Source of the DNA: Thermosipho africanus Ob7
Lineage (GTDB): Bacteria; Thermotogota; Thermotogae; Thermotogales; Fervidobacteriaceae
NCBI RefSeq assembly: GCF_003351105.1
Contig: NZ_NKRG01000001.1
Coordinates: 372,001-436,000, forward strand
Length of the DNA stretch: 64,000 nucleotides
Reading direction: 5' to 3'
Below the pieces are notes generated by a model. The model worked only from the letters and a program-made list of their open reading frames with translations. It was not told the origin of the DNA and searched no databases. Position numbers and translations under genes: made by a program. Of the stretch, positions 37,191 to 46,410 are shown in pieces (position 1 is the stretch's first letter; each line of letters starts with the position of its first letter).

Positions 37191-38005
37191 TTGTAGGTTT
37201 GGGAAATGATATTGTAGAGATAAATAGGTTTGATCTAAAACTTGTTGATAGAATTTTAACAGATATAGAAAAAGAGAACAAAAAATTAAACGCCCAATAT
37301 CTTGCTGGGCGTTTTTCTCTAAAGGAATCATTTTTTAAAGCAATTGGTACTGGAATATCTAACAATTCATTTAAAGATATTTCTTTTTTAAATAACAAAA
37401 ACGGGAAGCCCTATTTTGTTATGCATAAAGATTTTAAAGGATTTAATTTTTGTCATATTGCACTTTCTCATGATAAGTTTGCAAATTCTATGGTAGTTCT
37501 TGAAAAAATTAAAGGAAAGATATTTTTAGGCCTTGGTAGTAATATAGGAAATAGAGAAGAAAATTTAAAGAAAGCCTTAGAATATATCGAAAACTTTGGA
37601 ATAAACATTTTAAGAGTTTCAAGTATATATATAACAAAACCTTACGGCTATCTTGAGCAGGATGATTTTTTTAATATAGCAGTAGAGGTTGACACTGATT
37701 TATCTCCATTTGAATTATTAAATACAATTATGGAAATAGAAAGGATAATGAAGAGAAAACGAGAAATAAAGTGGGGACCGCGAAATATAGACATTGATAT
37801 ATTATTTTATGGAAACTTGGTTGTAGAAAATGAAAATCTTAAGATTCCTCATTATGATTTCAAAAATAGAGATTTTTTCATAGCTCCCATGTATGAAATT
37901 GCAAAAGATTTTGTGGATCCTATTTTTGATATGAGTATGAATGAATATTACTCTAAACTTGAAAAAAATTGGGAGGTAATAAATTGGCAGATGAAGAAAT
38001 TATAA
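37187..38005 (+). CDS. Fused holo-ACP synthase and HPPK (AcpS-FolK)
   Basis: 272 residues joining two enzymes that are normally separate. Residues 1 to about 107 are AcpS: VGLGNDIVEINRF with the metal Asp and RFSLKESFFKAIGTG with the metal Glu; it attaches phosphopantetheine to acyl carrier protein. Residues from about 110 are 6-hydroxymethyl-7,8-dihydropterin pyrophosphokinase: FLGLGSNIGNREENL and WGPRNIDIDILFYG, a step of folate synthesis. AcpS is slightly short but has its key residues. Start TTG 37187 overlaps the previous stop and has GGGGAGG ten bases upstream. No stop or frame change separates the halves. Confidence 0.85.
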   Translation: MIVGLGNDIVEINRFDLKLVDRILTDIEKENKKLNAQYLAGRFSLKESFFKAIGTGISNNSFKDISFLNNKNGKPYFVMHKDFKGFNFCHIALSHDKFANSMVVLEKIKGKIFLGLGSNIGNREENLKKALEYIENFGINILRVSSIYITKPYGYLEQDDFFNIAVEVDTDLSPFELLNTIMEIERIMKRKREIKWGPRNIDIDILFYGNLVVENENLKIPHYDFKNRDFFIAPMYEIAKDFVDPIFDMSMNEYYSKLEKNWEVINWQMKKL

Positions 38006-38286
38006 AGATTGAGGAAATGATTGATAAAGCTATAGAGGAAGAGAATTTTCAGTTACTAAATGAACTTCTCGAGAAGAGAGAAAATCTTTTAAAAAAAGGT
38101 ATAAGTGAAGAACTTGCAAAATTGATATTAGAAAAAGATAAACAAAGAAAGAATAAGATTTTAGAAATGATGGAACAACTAGGAGTTCAAGCAAAGAATA
38201 TAAAATTAGGTGAGAAGGCTTTAAAAGGCTATGGTGGTATTGAAGGCCTAAATAATACTGGTGGGAGGTTTAAAGGAAGAGGATGA
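37984..38286 (+). CDS. Small helical protein, possibly FliT-like
   Basis: 100 residues, nearly all alpha-helical and charged: EEENFQLLNELLEKRENLLKK followed by KQRKNKILEMMEQLG and KALKGYGG near the end. The pattern of a leucine-rich hairpin and a final K-x-x-KxYG resembles FliT-type flagellar export chaperones, but no flagellar gene is near, so this is only a suggestion. TTG 37984 has GGGAGG seven bases upstream; the longer frame from TTG 37969 starts before that site. It overlaps both neighbours. Confidence 0.5.
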   Translation: MADEEIIKIEEMIDKAIEEENFQLLNELLEKRENLLKKGISEELAKLILEKDKQRKNKILEMMEQLGVQAKNIKLGEKALKGYGGIEGLNNTGGRFKGRG

Positions 38287-38921
38287 AAAAGAAAATATTA
38301 GAAGCTTCAAAATTTATTGTTGAAAATGGTTTAGTAAAAGGAACATGGGGTAATATATCTATAAGATATGAAGATAAAATATATATAACCCCTTCTGGTA
38401 TTCCTTATGATATCTTAACTGAAGATATGATAAGCGTTGTAGATTTAAGAGGGAATCATCTTGGAGGCTTAAAGCCTTCATCAGAGCTTCCAACTCATCT
38501 AGAAATTTATAGAACTCGCGAAGATGTTAATGCAATTGTTCATACTCACCCCATTTTTTCAACAACAGTTTCATTGGTTGCAGATTATATCCCTCCATTA
38601 ATAGAGGACTCTGTTATGATATTAGGTTCAAAAATATTGGTAGCCGAATATGCACTTGCTGGTACCCAAGATTTAGCCATAAATGTTGTAAAAGCACTTG
38701 GAAATAATAATGCTGTTTTGCTTAAGAATCATGGACTTATTACCGTAGGTGTAGATATTAAAGAAGCTTTAACTGCAAGTTTAGTTTGTGAAAAAACAGC
38801 TGAAATATATTTATATGCTTTGAATATTGGCAAATTTTCAACGCTTAGTGAAGAGGACGCGATTATGCTTAGGAATAAGTATTTGAATAGTTATAGACAG
38901 ATTGAGAAAGATGTAAGATAA
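38283..38921 (+). CDS. Class II aldolase/adducin family protein
   Basis: 212 residues of the FucA/AraD group. GNISIRYEDKIYITPSG at the start, the acid in SSELPTHLEIY, the zinc ligands in VHTHPIFS and the later KNHGLITVG fit. These enzymes cleave or epimerise sugar phosphates such as fuculose-1-phosphate or ribulose-5-phosphate, and in other organisms take part in methionine salvage. No sugar or salvage gene is adjacent to decide. ATG 38283 overlaps the previous stop (ATGA). Confidence 0.82.
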   Translation: MKKKILEASKFIVENGLVKGTWGNISIRYEDKIYITPSGIPYDILTEDMISVVDLRGNHLGGLKPSSELPTHLEIYRTREDVNAIVHTHPIFSTTVSLVADYIPPLIEDSVMILGSKILVAEYALAGTQDLAINVVKALGNNNAVLLKNHGLITVGVDIKEALTASLVCEKTAEIYLYALNIGKFSTLSEEDAIMLRNKYLNSYRQIEKDVR

Positions 38922-38955
38922 TAATGTTGGAAATAGTAAGCAATGAGGGGGTTAA

Positions 38956-40638
38956 ATGATGTTTGAAAAAGAAAAATTGGAAAAGATAAAACAGGGAATG
39001 GAAAAGTATCAACAAAATGTTGAGAAAGCTGTACAAAGGTTTCCGGAAAGAAAGGAAAAATTTACTTCTACATCAGGATATGAAATTAAAAGGTTGTATA
39101 CCCCATTAGATATTCCAGATCTTGATTATGAAAAAGATTTAGGTTTTCCAGGAATGTTTCCATATACGCGTGGTGTTCAGCCAACAATGTATCGTGCAAG
39201 ATTTTGGACAATGAGGCAATATGCAGGTTTTGGAACCGCTGAAGAATCAAACAAGAGATATAAATATCTTTTAGAACAAGGGCAAATGGGACTTTCGGTT
39301 GCATTTGATCTTCCAACGCAAATTGGATACGATTCTGATGATCCAATGGCAGAAGGTGAAGTTGGAAAAGTTGGCGTTGCAATAGATTCTCTTGAAGACA
39401 TGGAGGTTCTTTTTGATGGAATTCCATTGGATAAAGTTAGTACTTCAATGACAATTAATAGTACTGCAGCAATTTTACTTGCTATGTATATTGCAGTAGC
39501 TGAAAAACAAGGTGTGCCAATGGAAAAACTTTCAGGTACTATACAAAATGACATATTAAAAGAATATATTGCAAGAGGGACTTATATATTCCCACCACAA
39601 CCTTCAATGAGAATTATTACTGATATTTTTGATTTCTGTTCTAAAAACATGCCTAAATGGAATCCAATAAGCATTAGTGGGTATCATATAAGAGAAGCAG
39701 GTGCAACTGCAGTTCAGGAAGTTGCATTTACTTTAGCTGATGCTATAGCTTATGTAGAAGCTGCAATAAAGGCAGGATTAGATCCAAATGTTTTTGGTCA
39801 AAGGTTATCTTTCTTCTTTGCTGCACACAATAACTTCTTAGAAGAAATTGCAAAGTTTAGAGCAGCAAGAAGACTTTGGGCAAAAATAATGAAGGAAAGA
39901 TTTAACGTTACAAATCCTAAAGCAATGCTTTTGAGATTCCATACTCAAACAGGTGGTTCGACGTTAACAGCTCAACAACCAATGAATAATATTGTAAGGG
40001 TTACAATTCAGGCCTTAGCTGCAGTTTTAGGTGGTACTCAATCTCTACATACAAATAGTTATGATGAAGCTTTAGGACTTCCAACTGAGGAATCAGTTAG
40101 AATAGCACTTAGAACTCAACAAATAATTGCATACGAATCTGGTGTAGCAGACACAATTGATCCACTTGCAGGCTCTTATGCAATTGAAGCAATGACTAGT
40201 GAGATAGAGAAAAGGGCAATGGAATATATTGAGAAGATTGATCAGATGGGTGGAATGGTAAAAGCAATTGAAATGGGTTATATACAAAAAGAAATACATG
40301 AGAGTGCATATAAATCACAACTAGCAATTGAAAATGGAGAGGATATAATTGTAGGTGTAAATAAATTCCAAATTGAAGAAGATCTTTCTCAAAAAGAAGT
40401 GTTAAAGGTTGATCCAGAATTAGAAGAAAAGCAAAAACAAAAATTAAAGAAACTAAAAGAAAAAAGAGACAATGAAAAGGTTAAAAAGGTTTTAAATAAT
40501 GTAAAAAAGGCCGCATCGAGTGATGAAAATTTAATGCCGTATATTTTAGAAGCAGTTAAAGCTTATGCTACTGTTGGTGAAATAAGTAATGCTTTAAGAG
40601 AAGTATTTGGTGAATATACTGAGACAATAATAATTTAA
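38956..40638 (+). CDS. Methylmalonyl-CoA mutase large subunit (N-terminal barrel part)
   Basis: 560 residues covering the substrate-binding TIM barrel: [48 protein letters not shown] with the cobalamin-facing histidine region, and [12 protein letters not shown]. It interconverts succinyl-CoA and methylmalonyl-CoA. The C-terminal cobalamin-binding domain with DxHxxG is not in this protein nor in the window, as expected for two-subunit enzymes. The last 90 residues are a lysine-rich helical tail. ATG 38956 or 38959 follows GAGGGGG. An acyl-CoA mutase of related specificity cannot be excluded. It links to the decarboxylase genes and the B12 switch elsewhere in the window. Confidence 0.9.
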   Translation: MMFEKEKLEKIKQGMEKYQQNVEKAVQRFPERKEKFTSTSGYEIKRLYTPLDIPDLDYEKDLGFPGMFPYTRGVQPTMYRARFWTMRQYAGFGTAEESNKRYKYLLEQGQMGLSVAFDLPTQIGYDSDDPMAEGEVGKVGVAIDSLEDMEVLFDGIPLDKVSTSMTINSTAAILLAMYIAVAEKQGVPMEKLSGTIQNDILKEYIARGTYIFPPQPSMRIITDIFDFCSKNMPKWNPISISGYHIREAGATAVQEVAFTLADAIAYVEAAIKAGLDPNVFGQRLSFFFAAHNNFLEEIAKFRAARRLWAKIMKERFNVTNPKAMLLRFHTQTGGSTLTAQQPMNNIVRVTIQALAAVLGGTQSLHTNSYDEALGLPTEESVRIALRTQQIIAYESGVADTIDPLAGSYAIEAMTSEIEKRAMEYIEKIDQMGGMVKAIEMGYIQKEIHESAYKSQLAIENGEDIIVGVNKFQIEEDLSQKEVLKVDPELEEKQKQKLKKLKEKRDNEKVKKVLNNVKKAASSDENLMPYILEAVKAYATVGEISNALREVFGEYTETIII

Positions 40639-40657
40639 TTATACGGAGGTGTTTTAA

Positions 40658-41536
40658 ATGACACAAAAGGGAACATGGATGGTAAAAGAAGGTTTTGCTG
40701 AAATGTTTAAGGGTGGAGTAATAATGGATGTTACAACTGCAGAGCAAGCAAAAATAGCAGAAGAAGCTGGTGCAGTTGCAGTTATGGCACTTGAAAGGGT
40801 TCCGGCAGACATTAGAAAAGCTGGTGGCGTTGCAAGAATGGCTAGCATTAGTAAAATTAAAGAGATTATGGAAGCAGTTTCTATCCCTGTAATGGCTAAA
40901 GTTAGAATTGGTCATATTGCAGAAGCAAGAATATTAGAAGCTTTAGGAGTAGACTTTATTGATGAATCTGAAGTTTTAACTCCTGCAGATGATAAGTATC
41001 ATATAAACAAATGGGATTTTAAAGTTCCATTTGTTTGTGGAGCAAGGAACTTGGGAGAAGCATTAAGAAGAATTGCTGAAGGTGCTGCAATGATAAGAAC
41101 GAAGGGAGAAGCAGGTACAGGAAACGTTGTTGAAGCTGTGAAGCATATGAGAACTGTAATGGATGAGATAAGAATGGTTCAAAATATGCCTGATGAAGAA
41201 TTGGTCACTTTTGCAAAAAATATTGGTGCTCCTGTAAATCTGGTAGCAAAAGTTAAAGAATTAGGAAGACTTCCTGTTGTTAATTTTGCCGCAGGTGGTG
41301 TTGCAACTCCAGCAGATGCAGCATTAATGATGATGCTTGGTGCCGATGGAGTTTTTGTTGGAAGTGGAATATTCAAATCGAAAGATCCAGCAAAAATGGC
41401 AAAAGCAATTGTTATGGCTGTTACTTACTGGAATGATCCAGAAATGTTGTTAAAAATTTCTGAAGATATTGGGCAACCAATGGAAGGTTTAGAGATAGAA
41501 GAACTTGATGTAAAGCTCCAAGAGAGGGGTTGGTAA
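40658..41536 (+). CDS. pdxS: Pyridoxal 5'-phosphate synthase lyase subunit
   Basis: 292 residues, highly conserved. It builds PLP from ribose 5-phosphate, glyceraldehyde 3-phosphate and ammonia. [45 protein letters not shown] and [14 protein letters not shown] are diagnostic, with lysines for the imine steps. GGAGG lies before ATG 40658. The glutaminase partner follows three bases later. The window has many PLP enzymes that need the product. Confidence 0.97.
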   Translation: MTQKGTWMVKEGFAEMFKGGVIMDVTTAEQAKIAEEAGAVAVMALERVPADIRKAGGVARMASISKIKEIMEAVSIPVMAKVRIGHIAEARILEALGVDFIDESEVLTPADDKYHINKWDFKVPFVCGARNLGEALRRIAEGAAMIRTKGEAGTGNVVEAVKHMRTVMDEIRMVQNMPDEELVTFAKNIGAPVNLVAKVKELGRLPVVNFAAGGVATPADAALMMMLGADGVFVGSGIFKSKDPAKMAKAIVMAVTYWNDPEMLLKISEDIGQPMEGLEIEELDVKLQERGW

Positions 41537-41539
41537 AAG

Positions 41540-42106
41540 TTGAAAATAGGTGTTTCTGGGATCCAAGGAGATTTTAGGGAACATAAAGTTATGCTTGAAA
41601 AACTTGGGGTAGATGTTAAGGTAGTAAGAAAACCTGAAGAGTTAGATGAAGTTGATGGTTTAGTTATTCCTGGCGGAGAATCAACTACAATGATTAGAAT
41701 AATGAAAATGGTTAACTTATATGAAAAGCTTAAACAAAAAATTAAAGAAGGATTTCCGGTATTTGGAACATGTGCTGGAATGATTTTACTTTCAAAAGAA
41801 GTTGTAAACTTTCCTCAAGACTCTCTAGGGGTAATTGATATTAAGGTGGAAAGAAACGCATATGGTAGACAAGTTGATAGTTTTGAAGAACAAATTGAGG
41901 TAAAAGGATTTGAAAAACCATTTAATGCAATTTTTATACGTGCGCCTAAGGTAGTAGATTACGGTGAGAATGTTGAAGTTTTAGCAACTTATATGGATAG
42001 TCCAGTGCTATTAAGACAGAATAATGTTCTTGTAGCATCATTTCATCCAGAATTGACTGAAGATACAAGAATTCACGAATATTTTTTGAATATGGTAAAA
42101 AAATAA
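41540..42106 (+). CDS. pdxT: Pyridoxal 5'-phosphate synthase glutaminase subunit
   Basis: 188 residues. Class I glutamine amidotransferase feeding ammonia to Pdx[13 protein letters not shown] at the start, [14 protein letters not shown], nucleophile cysteine in [12 protein letters not shown], and the His-Glu pair in [16 protein letters not shown] 41540 is the start, with GAGGGG in the pdxS end. A terminator follows, closing the plus-strand run. Confidence 0.96.
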   Translation: MKIGVSGIQGDFREHKVMLEKLGVDVKVVRKPEELDEVDGLVIPGGESTTMIRIMKMVNLYEKLKQKIKEGFPVFGTCAGMILLSKEVVNFPQDSLGVIDIKVERNAYGRQVDSFEEQIEVKGFEKPFNAIFIRAPKVVDYGENVEVLATYMDSPVLLRQNNVLVASFHPELTEDTRIHEYFLNMVKK

Positions 42107-42131
42107 TGTGAAGATTAATAAGTAAATTTTT

Positions 42132-42165
42132 AAGGCTCCAATTTAATAAATTGGGGCCTTTTTTT
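42132..42165 (+). terminator. Terminator after pdxT
   Basis: Stem AAGGCTCCAATTT / AATTGGGGCCTT with one G-T pair and a short AT loop, followed by TTTTT. Confidence 0.85.
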
Positions 42166-42225
42166 CGTTTATTGATATGATATAATATTTTTTAGATAAG
42201 AAATTGTTAAATGGGGGTTAATAAA

Positions 42226-43299
42226 TTGAGTATTCCACAGGAGTTAATTTCAAAAATAAAACTTCTTGCTCCAGGAACAAAATTAAGAAAGGCGCTTGAT
42301 GACATAGTATTAGCAAATTTTGGAGCCTTAATTGTTTTTATTTCAGAAGAAAAATATGAAAAATATTCTGATATTTTTCAGGCTGGATTTAAATTAGAAA
42401 TACCCTTTTTACCAGAAAAGTTATATGAACTTGCAAAAATGGATGGAGCGATAATAATCGATGATAATGTAACTAAGATATTAGGAGCAAATGTACATCT
42501 TGTACCAGACCCAAGTATACCAACTAGTGAAACAGGAACAAGGCATAGAACAGCCGAAAGAGTCGCCAAACAGCTGGGTGAGCTTACAATAGCAGTTTCA
42601 AAAAGAAGAAATGTTATTAGTCTTTACTACGGAAGTTATAAATATATTATTAACGATATTAATTTTTTAATTACACGGGTTAATCAAGCTTTAAATACAT
42701 TAGAAAAGTATAGACAGAATTTTGATAAGATGATTTTAAATTTGGATGTTTTAGAGATTGAAAATAGAGTTAATCTAATTGATGTTGTAGAAATTATCAA
42801 TAAAGGGATTGAAATTTTGAAGATAAAAGAAGAAGTTGAGCCGTATGTTATTGAACTTGGTGTTGAAGGAAGACTTGCATCAATGCAATTGTTAGAAATA
42901 ATTGTCGAAATGGAAGATATATTAAAAAATTTGATCCTTGATTATTCTAAAGAAGATATTGATGAAGAAGACGAAGCAATGCAAATTCTAGAAGTTTTAA
43001 AGGGGTATAAAGAAAGAAAACCTATTTCAACTGCCAGACTTTTGGGATATGAAGATATAGCTAACATAAACCAATTAAATGATTATCATGTTCAATCTAG
43101 AGGTTATAGGTTGTTAAGAAATGTTGCAAAAATTCCAATGACAATTACTCACAATGTGGTAAAGGCGTTTGGGAATGTGTTCTCTTTGAGTAATGCAGAT
43201 TTTTCTGCTTTAAAGGAAGTTGAAGGTATTGGTGAGAAAAGAGCAAGTGCAATTATTGATAGTATAAATTCAATGAGAAAAAGGATATCCCAAGGTTAG
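42226..43299 (+). CDS. disA: DNA integrity scanning protein DisA, diadenylate cyclase
   Basis: 357 residues. It makes cyclic di-AMP from ATP and scans DNA branch points. The DAC domain has DGAIIIDDN and SETGTRHRTAERVAKQ with the DGA and RHR motifs; a helical linker and a helix-hairpin-helix domain (VEGIGEKRASAI) at the end bind DNA. TTG 42226 is preferred to ATG 42211 because GGGGG in that upstream ATG stretch forms the ribosome site eight bases ahead. Its last codons form one arm of the terminator shared with the ferritin-like gene. Confidence 0.95.
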   Translation: MSIPQELISKIKLLAPGTKLRKALDDIVLANFGALIVFISEEKYEKYSDIFQAGFKLEIPFLPEKLYELAKMDGAIIIDDNVTKILGANVHLVPDPSIPTSETGTRHRTAERVAKQLGELTIAVSKRRNVISLYYGSYKYIINDINFLITRVNQALNTLEKYRQNFDKMILNLDVLEIENRVNLIDVVEIINKGIEILKIKEEVEPYVIELGVEGRLASMQLLEIIVEMEDILKNLILDYSKEDIDEEDEAMQILEVLKGYKERKPISTARLLGYEDIANINQLNDYHVQSRGYRLLRNVAKIPMTITHNVVKAFGNVFSLSNADFSALKEVEGIGEKRASAIIDSINSMRKRISQG

Positions 43300-43320
43300 A
43301 CTTGGGATATCCTTTATTTT
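43281..43320. terminator. Bidirectional terminator overlapping the disA end
   Basis: Perfect 14-base stem (43281-43294 with 43301-43314: AAGGATATCCCAAG / CTTGGGATATCCTT), six-base loop, T-rich on one side and A-rich on the other. The left arm is coding sequence of disA; the right arm touches the stop of the convergent gene. Confidence 0.85.
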
Positions 43321-43625
43321 TTCTCTTTTAATTTCTTTATTTCTTCTTCAACTTCTTTAGCACCCTCCAAATAGAATTGTTCTTCATCTGGAGATAATTC
43401 TTTCAGAAGTCTTAAAAATTCGCCAGCATGCACTTTTTCCTCATTTGCTATGTCATATAAAACTTCTTTTGCAAGTTGGTTATCTGTTGATTCAGCAAGT
43501 TGAGTGTATAACTGAATTGCTTCGTATTCTGCTGCAATCATGTATCGAATAGCTCTAACTAACTCTTCATGTGAAAGTTTTCTATCATTTTTTAAAGATG
43601 AAAATGGATTGGAAAATTCTGGCAT
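43314..43625 (-). CDS. Ferritin-like protein (encapsulated-ferritin type)
   Basis: 103 residues. Helical core KLSHEELVRAIRYMIAAEYEAIQLY with ANEEKVHAGEFLRLL: the E-x6-Y and E-E-x2-H spacing of half-ferritins that dimerise to form the iron site. It resembles the short ferritin-like cargo that in Pyrococcus and Thermotoga is fused to or carried by encapsulin shells, ending here in a charged tail instead of a shell domain. It would oxidise and store iron or scavenge peroxide. ATG 43625 follows GGAGGTG. No encapsulin gene is near. Confidence 0.75.
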   Translation of the reverse strand: MPEFSNPFSSLKNDRKLSHEELVRAIRYMIAAEYEAIQLYTQLAESTDNQLAKEVLYDIANEEKVHAGEFLRLLKELSPDEEQFYLEGAKEVEEEIKKLKEKK

Positions 43626-43679
43626 AGAATTCACCTCCATTATTTGATTTAAAATAATTTTACCATAAAAGCTTATAAT

Positions 43680-46409
43680 TTACGATTTTGATAATTTTTC
43701 AATTTCGTTTATAAATTCTTCCTCTGTTGAATAGATAATATATGCTTTCTCTTTTTCATTGTAAATGTTTGGTAGACTAAAATTAATTTTTTTGCTGGTA
43801 TAAACTACTATATTATCTTCATATAATTCTATCTTATTAATAGATAATTTAGAAGCAATTATACGCATCCTTGCGTACTTTAGTAAGTTTATAACACTTT
43901 GTGGAACTTTTCCAAAGCGATCATTTAATTCATCAATTAAATCAAAAATCATTTGTTCATTTTCAAATGAAGATATTCTACGATATATTCTAAGTCTTTC
44001 TATTGGATTTGCAATATATTCTTCTGGTATTATAATTGAACCTTTTAGACCAATTATTTCTGTTTTAATTTCATTAGTGATTTTTCCATATTCTTTGTTT
44101 AATACTTCTTCTAGTATTTCAAAGTAATAGTGAAAACCAATATCGTTTATAAATCCATGCTGTTCAAGTCCAAGAATATTTCCAATTCCTCTGATTTCCA
44201 TATCTTTAAGTGCTATTTGAAAACCACTACCTGGTCCCATAATTTCTTTAATTGCTTTTAATCGTTCTTTGGCTACTTTATTTACTTTTGAAGGATGAAA
44301 AAAATATGCAAAAGCTCTTTTATCTGAGCGGCCAACTCTACCTCTTAATTGATAAAGCTGAGCAAGCCCATATCTATGTGCATCATCTACAATTAGTGTA
44401 TTTGCATTAGGAATGTCTACGCCATTTTCGATAATTGATGTTGCGACAAGAACATCTAATTTTCCATGGTAAAATTCTTCGATTACTTTTTCCATTCTCT
44501 TTTTTGGCATTTGACCGTTTGCTATATCTATAGATACTTCTGGAACTATTTCTTTTAACTTTTTAGCTACATTTTCTATATCATTAACTCTATTATGTAC
44601 ATATAAAACCTGACCACCTCTATTAATTTCTCTCATTATAGCTTGTCTGATTATTTTTTCATCGTAAGTATTTACATAAACTTGTATGTTTTTTCTTCCA
44701 AAAGGTGGTGTTTTAATAACAGACATGTCTTTTATACCACTTAACGCCATGTGTAAAGTTCTAGGAATAGGAGTTGCACTCATTGAAAGTATATTAACGT
44801 TTATCCTTAATTTTTTTAAGGCTTCTTTTTGTTGAACTCCAAATTTTTGTTCTTCATCTATTATTAAAAGCCCAAGATCAGAAAATTTTATTGATTTTAA
44901 TAAGCCGTGTGTTCCAATAACTACATCAGTAATTCCTGTTTCAATTTTTTGTTTTACTTCATCCTTTTGTTTTTTTGTAAGAGAACTGTCATATAATTCA
45001 ACGTTTATTCCAAATGGTTCAAACCTTTTTTTAAAGTTTTCATAGTGTTGACGGGCAAGTACTGTGGTTGGGACTAAAACAGCTACCTGTTTTCCGGAAA
45101 TGGCAGCTTTAAAAGCAGCCCGCATTGCAACTTCTGTTTTGCCATATCCTGCATCTCCTGCGAGTAATCTATCCATATTTTTCTCAGAAGAAAGGTCTTC
45201 TGAGACTTCTTGTATAGCTTTTAATTGGTCTTGAGTTTCAATATGAGGGAATGTCTTAGCAAATTCTTTTTCAAGTTCACTATCGCCTGGCAAAGAAATT
45301 CCCTTAGTATTTTTTCTAAGTGCATTTATTCTGAGTATTTCTTTTACAATTTTTTCAATTTGTGATTTTGCCTTTTTAACTCTTTTTGACCAATTATTTT
45401 TCTTTAGATTATCCAGAGTTACATTTTCATTTGTTCCTATATATTTTTGTACTAAATCTAATCTGTCTGTAGGTACGAAAAGCTTAGAGTCGTTAAATTG
45501 TAAAATTAAGAATTCTCTTTCTAAATCTTTTTGAGTAATCTTGGTGGTACCTACAAATTTAGCAATTCCATATTCTTTGTGAACTACAATGTCTCCAATA
45601 TTAAATTCATCTTCAGATAATACGGGAAGGCTATTAATTTCTTCTTCCTTTTTTTCATCGATTTTTGATTTTTGTATGTCTGAATTTAAATCAATTTCTT
45701 TTGCAATTTTTATTATTTCCTTAAAATCTATTCCTGAATATCTTATATAATTTTGTCTAAGATTAGGATCCATAATTAGTTGTCTTATTTCTCTTTCTTT
45801 TTTTGAAAAACTTTCTATTACTTTAGGTTTATTAAAGATTTGAAATTCGACATTATAATCTAAAAAAGTTCCATTGTATTTTTCGCCAATCATTGTTTCA
45901 TGAATAACTGGTTCTATATATTCTCTTGCTGGAAGTATAAGAGCTTTTTCAATTTTTCTAATACTTTTTTGAGTAGAAGGATCAAAATGTCTAATATCTT
46001 CAATTAAATTATCAAATAATTCAATACGAGTTGGTACTTCGTTAGGACCATAAAAATCTATTATATCTCCACGTATTGAAAATTGACCGCCTTCCGTAAC
46101 ATTATATACTCTTTCATAACCAAGCTTTGAAAATAATTCTTCAGGTGATTCAAATATATCACCAACTTTTAATTCAATGACATATTTTTTAAAAATTGAG
46201 GGAGGCATAATAAATCTTGTTATCGAATACAAAGTAGCTACCCCTTTTAGATTATTATTTAGGGCAAGATATAAAGAGTATATCCTTTTTGATCTTACAA
46301 ACCATGAATTTTCAAGATTTTCATATGGAAAAACATCATAGGAAGGAATGTAAAAATATCCTTCAATATTGCAATCTTTTTCAGATGGAACTATTAAAAT
46401 TTTATTCAT
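43680..46409 (-). CDS. mfd: Transcription-repair coupling factor
   Basis: 909 residues, shorter than the about 1150 of Escherichia coli; the N-terminal UvrB-like region is reduced, as in Thermotoga. It removes RNA polymerase stalled at lesions and recruits UvrA. The RNA polymerase-interacting domain (GDIVVHKEYGIAKFVGTTKI) precedes a RecG-like motor with Walker A AGDAGYGKTEVAMRAAF, IIDEEQKFGVQQ and YQLRGRVGRS, then the C-terminal D7 domain. ATG 46409 is preferred because GAGGG lies five bases before it. UvrB is encoded further on in the window. Confidence 0.95.
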   Translation of the reverse strand: MNKILIVPSEKDCNIEGYFYIPSYDVFPYENLENSWFVRSKRIYSLYLALNNNLKGVATLYSITRFIMPPSIFKKYVIELKVGDIFESPEELFSKLGYERVYNVTEGGQFSIRGDIIDFYGPNEVPTRIELFDNLIEDIRHFDPSTQKSIRKIEKALILPAREYIEPVIHETMIGEKYNGTFLDYNVEFQIFNKPKVIESFSKKEREIRQLIMDPNLRQNYIRYSGIDFKEIIKIAKEIDLNSDIQKSKIDEKKEEEINSLPVLSEDEFNIGDIVVHKEYGIAKFVGTTKITQKDLEREFLILQFNDSKLFVPTDRLDLVQKYIGTNENVTLDNLKKNNWSKRVKKAKSQIEKIVKEILRINALRKNTKGISLPGDSELEKEFAKTFPHIETQDQLKAIQEVSEDLSSEKNMDRLLAGDAGYGKTEVAMRAAFKAAISGKQVAVLVPTTVLARQHYENFKKRFEPFGINVELYDSSLTKKQKDEVKQKIETGITDVVIGTHGLLKSIKFSDLGLLIIDEEQKFGVQQKEALKKLRINVNILSMSATPIPRTLHMALSGIKDMSVIKTPPFGRKNIQVYVNTYDEKIIRQAIMREINRGGQVLYVHNRVNDIENVAKKLKEIVPEVSIDIANGQMPKKRMEKVIEEFYHGKLDVLVATSIIENGVDIPNANTLIVDDAHRYGLAQLYQLRGRVGRSDKRAFAYFFHPSKVNKVAKERLKAIKEIMGPGSGFQIALKDMEIRGIGNILGLEQHGFINDIGFHYYFEILEEVLNKEYGKITNEIKTEIIGLKGSIIIPEEYIANPIERLRIYRRISSFENEQMIFDLIDELNDRFGKVPQSVINLLKYARMRIIASKLSINKIELYEDNIVVYTSKKINFSLPNIYNEKEKAYIIYSTEEEFINEIEKLSKS

Positions 46410-46410
46410 A

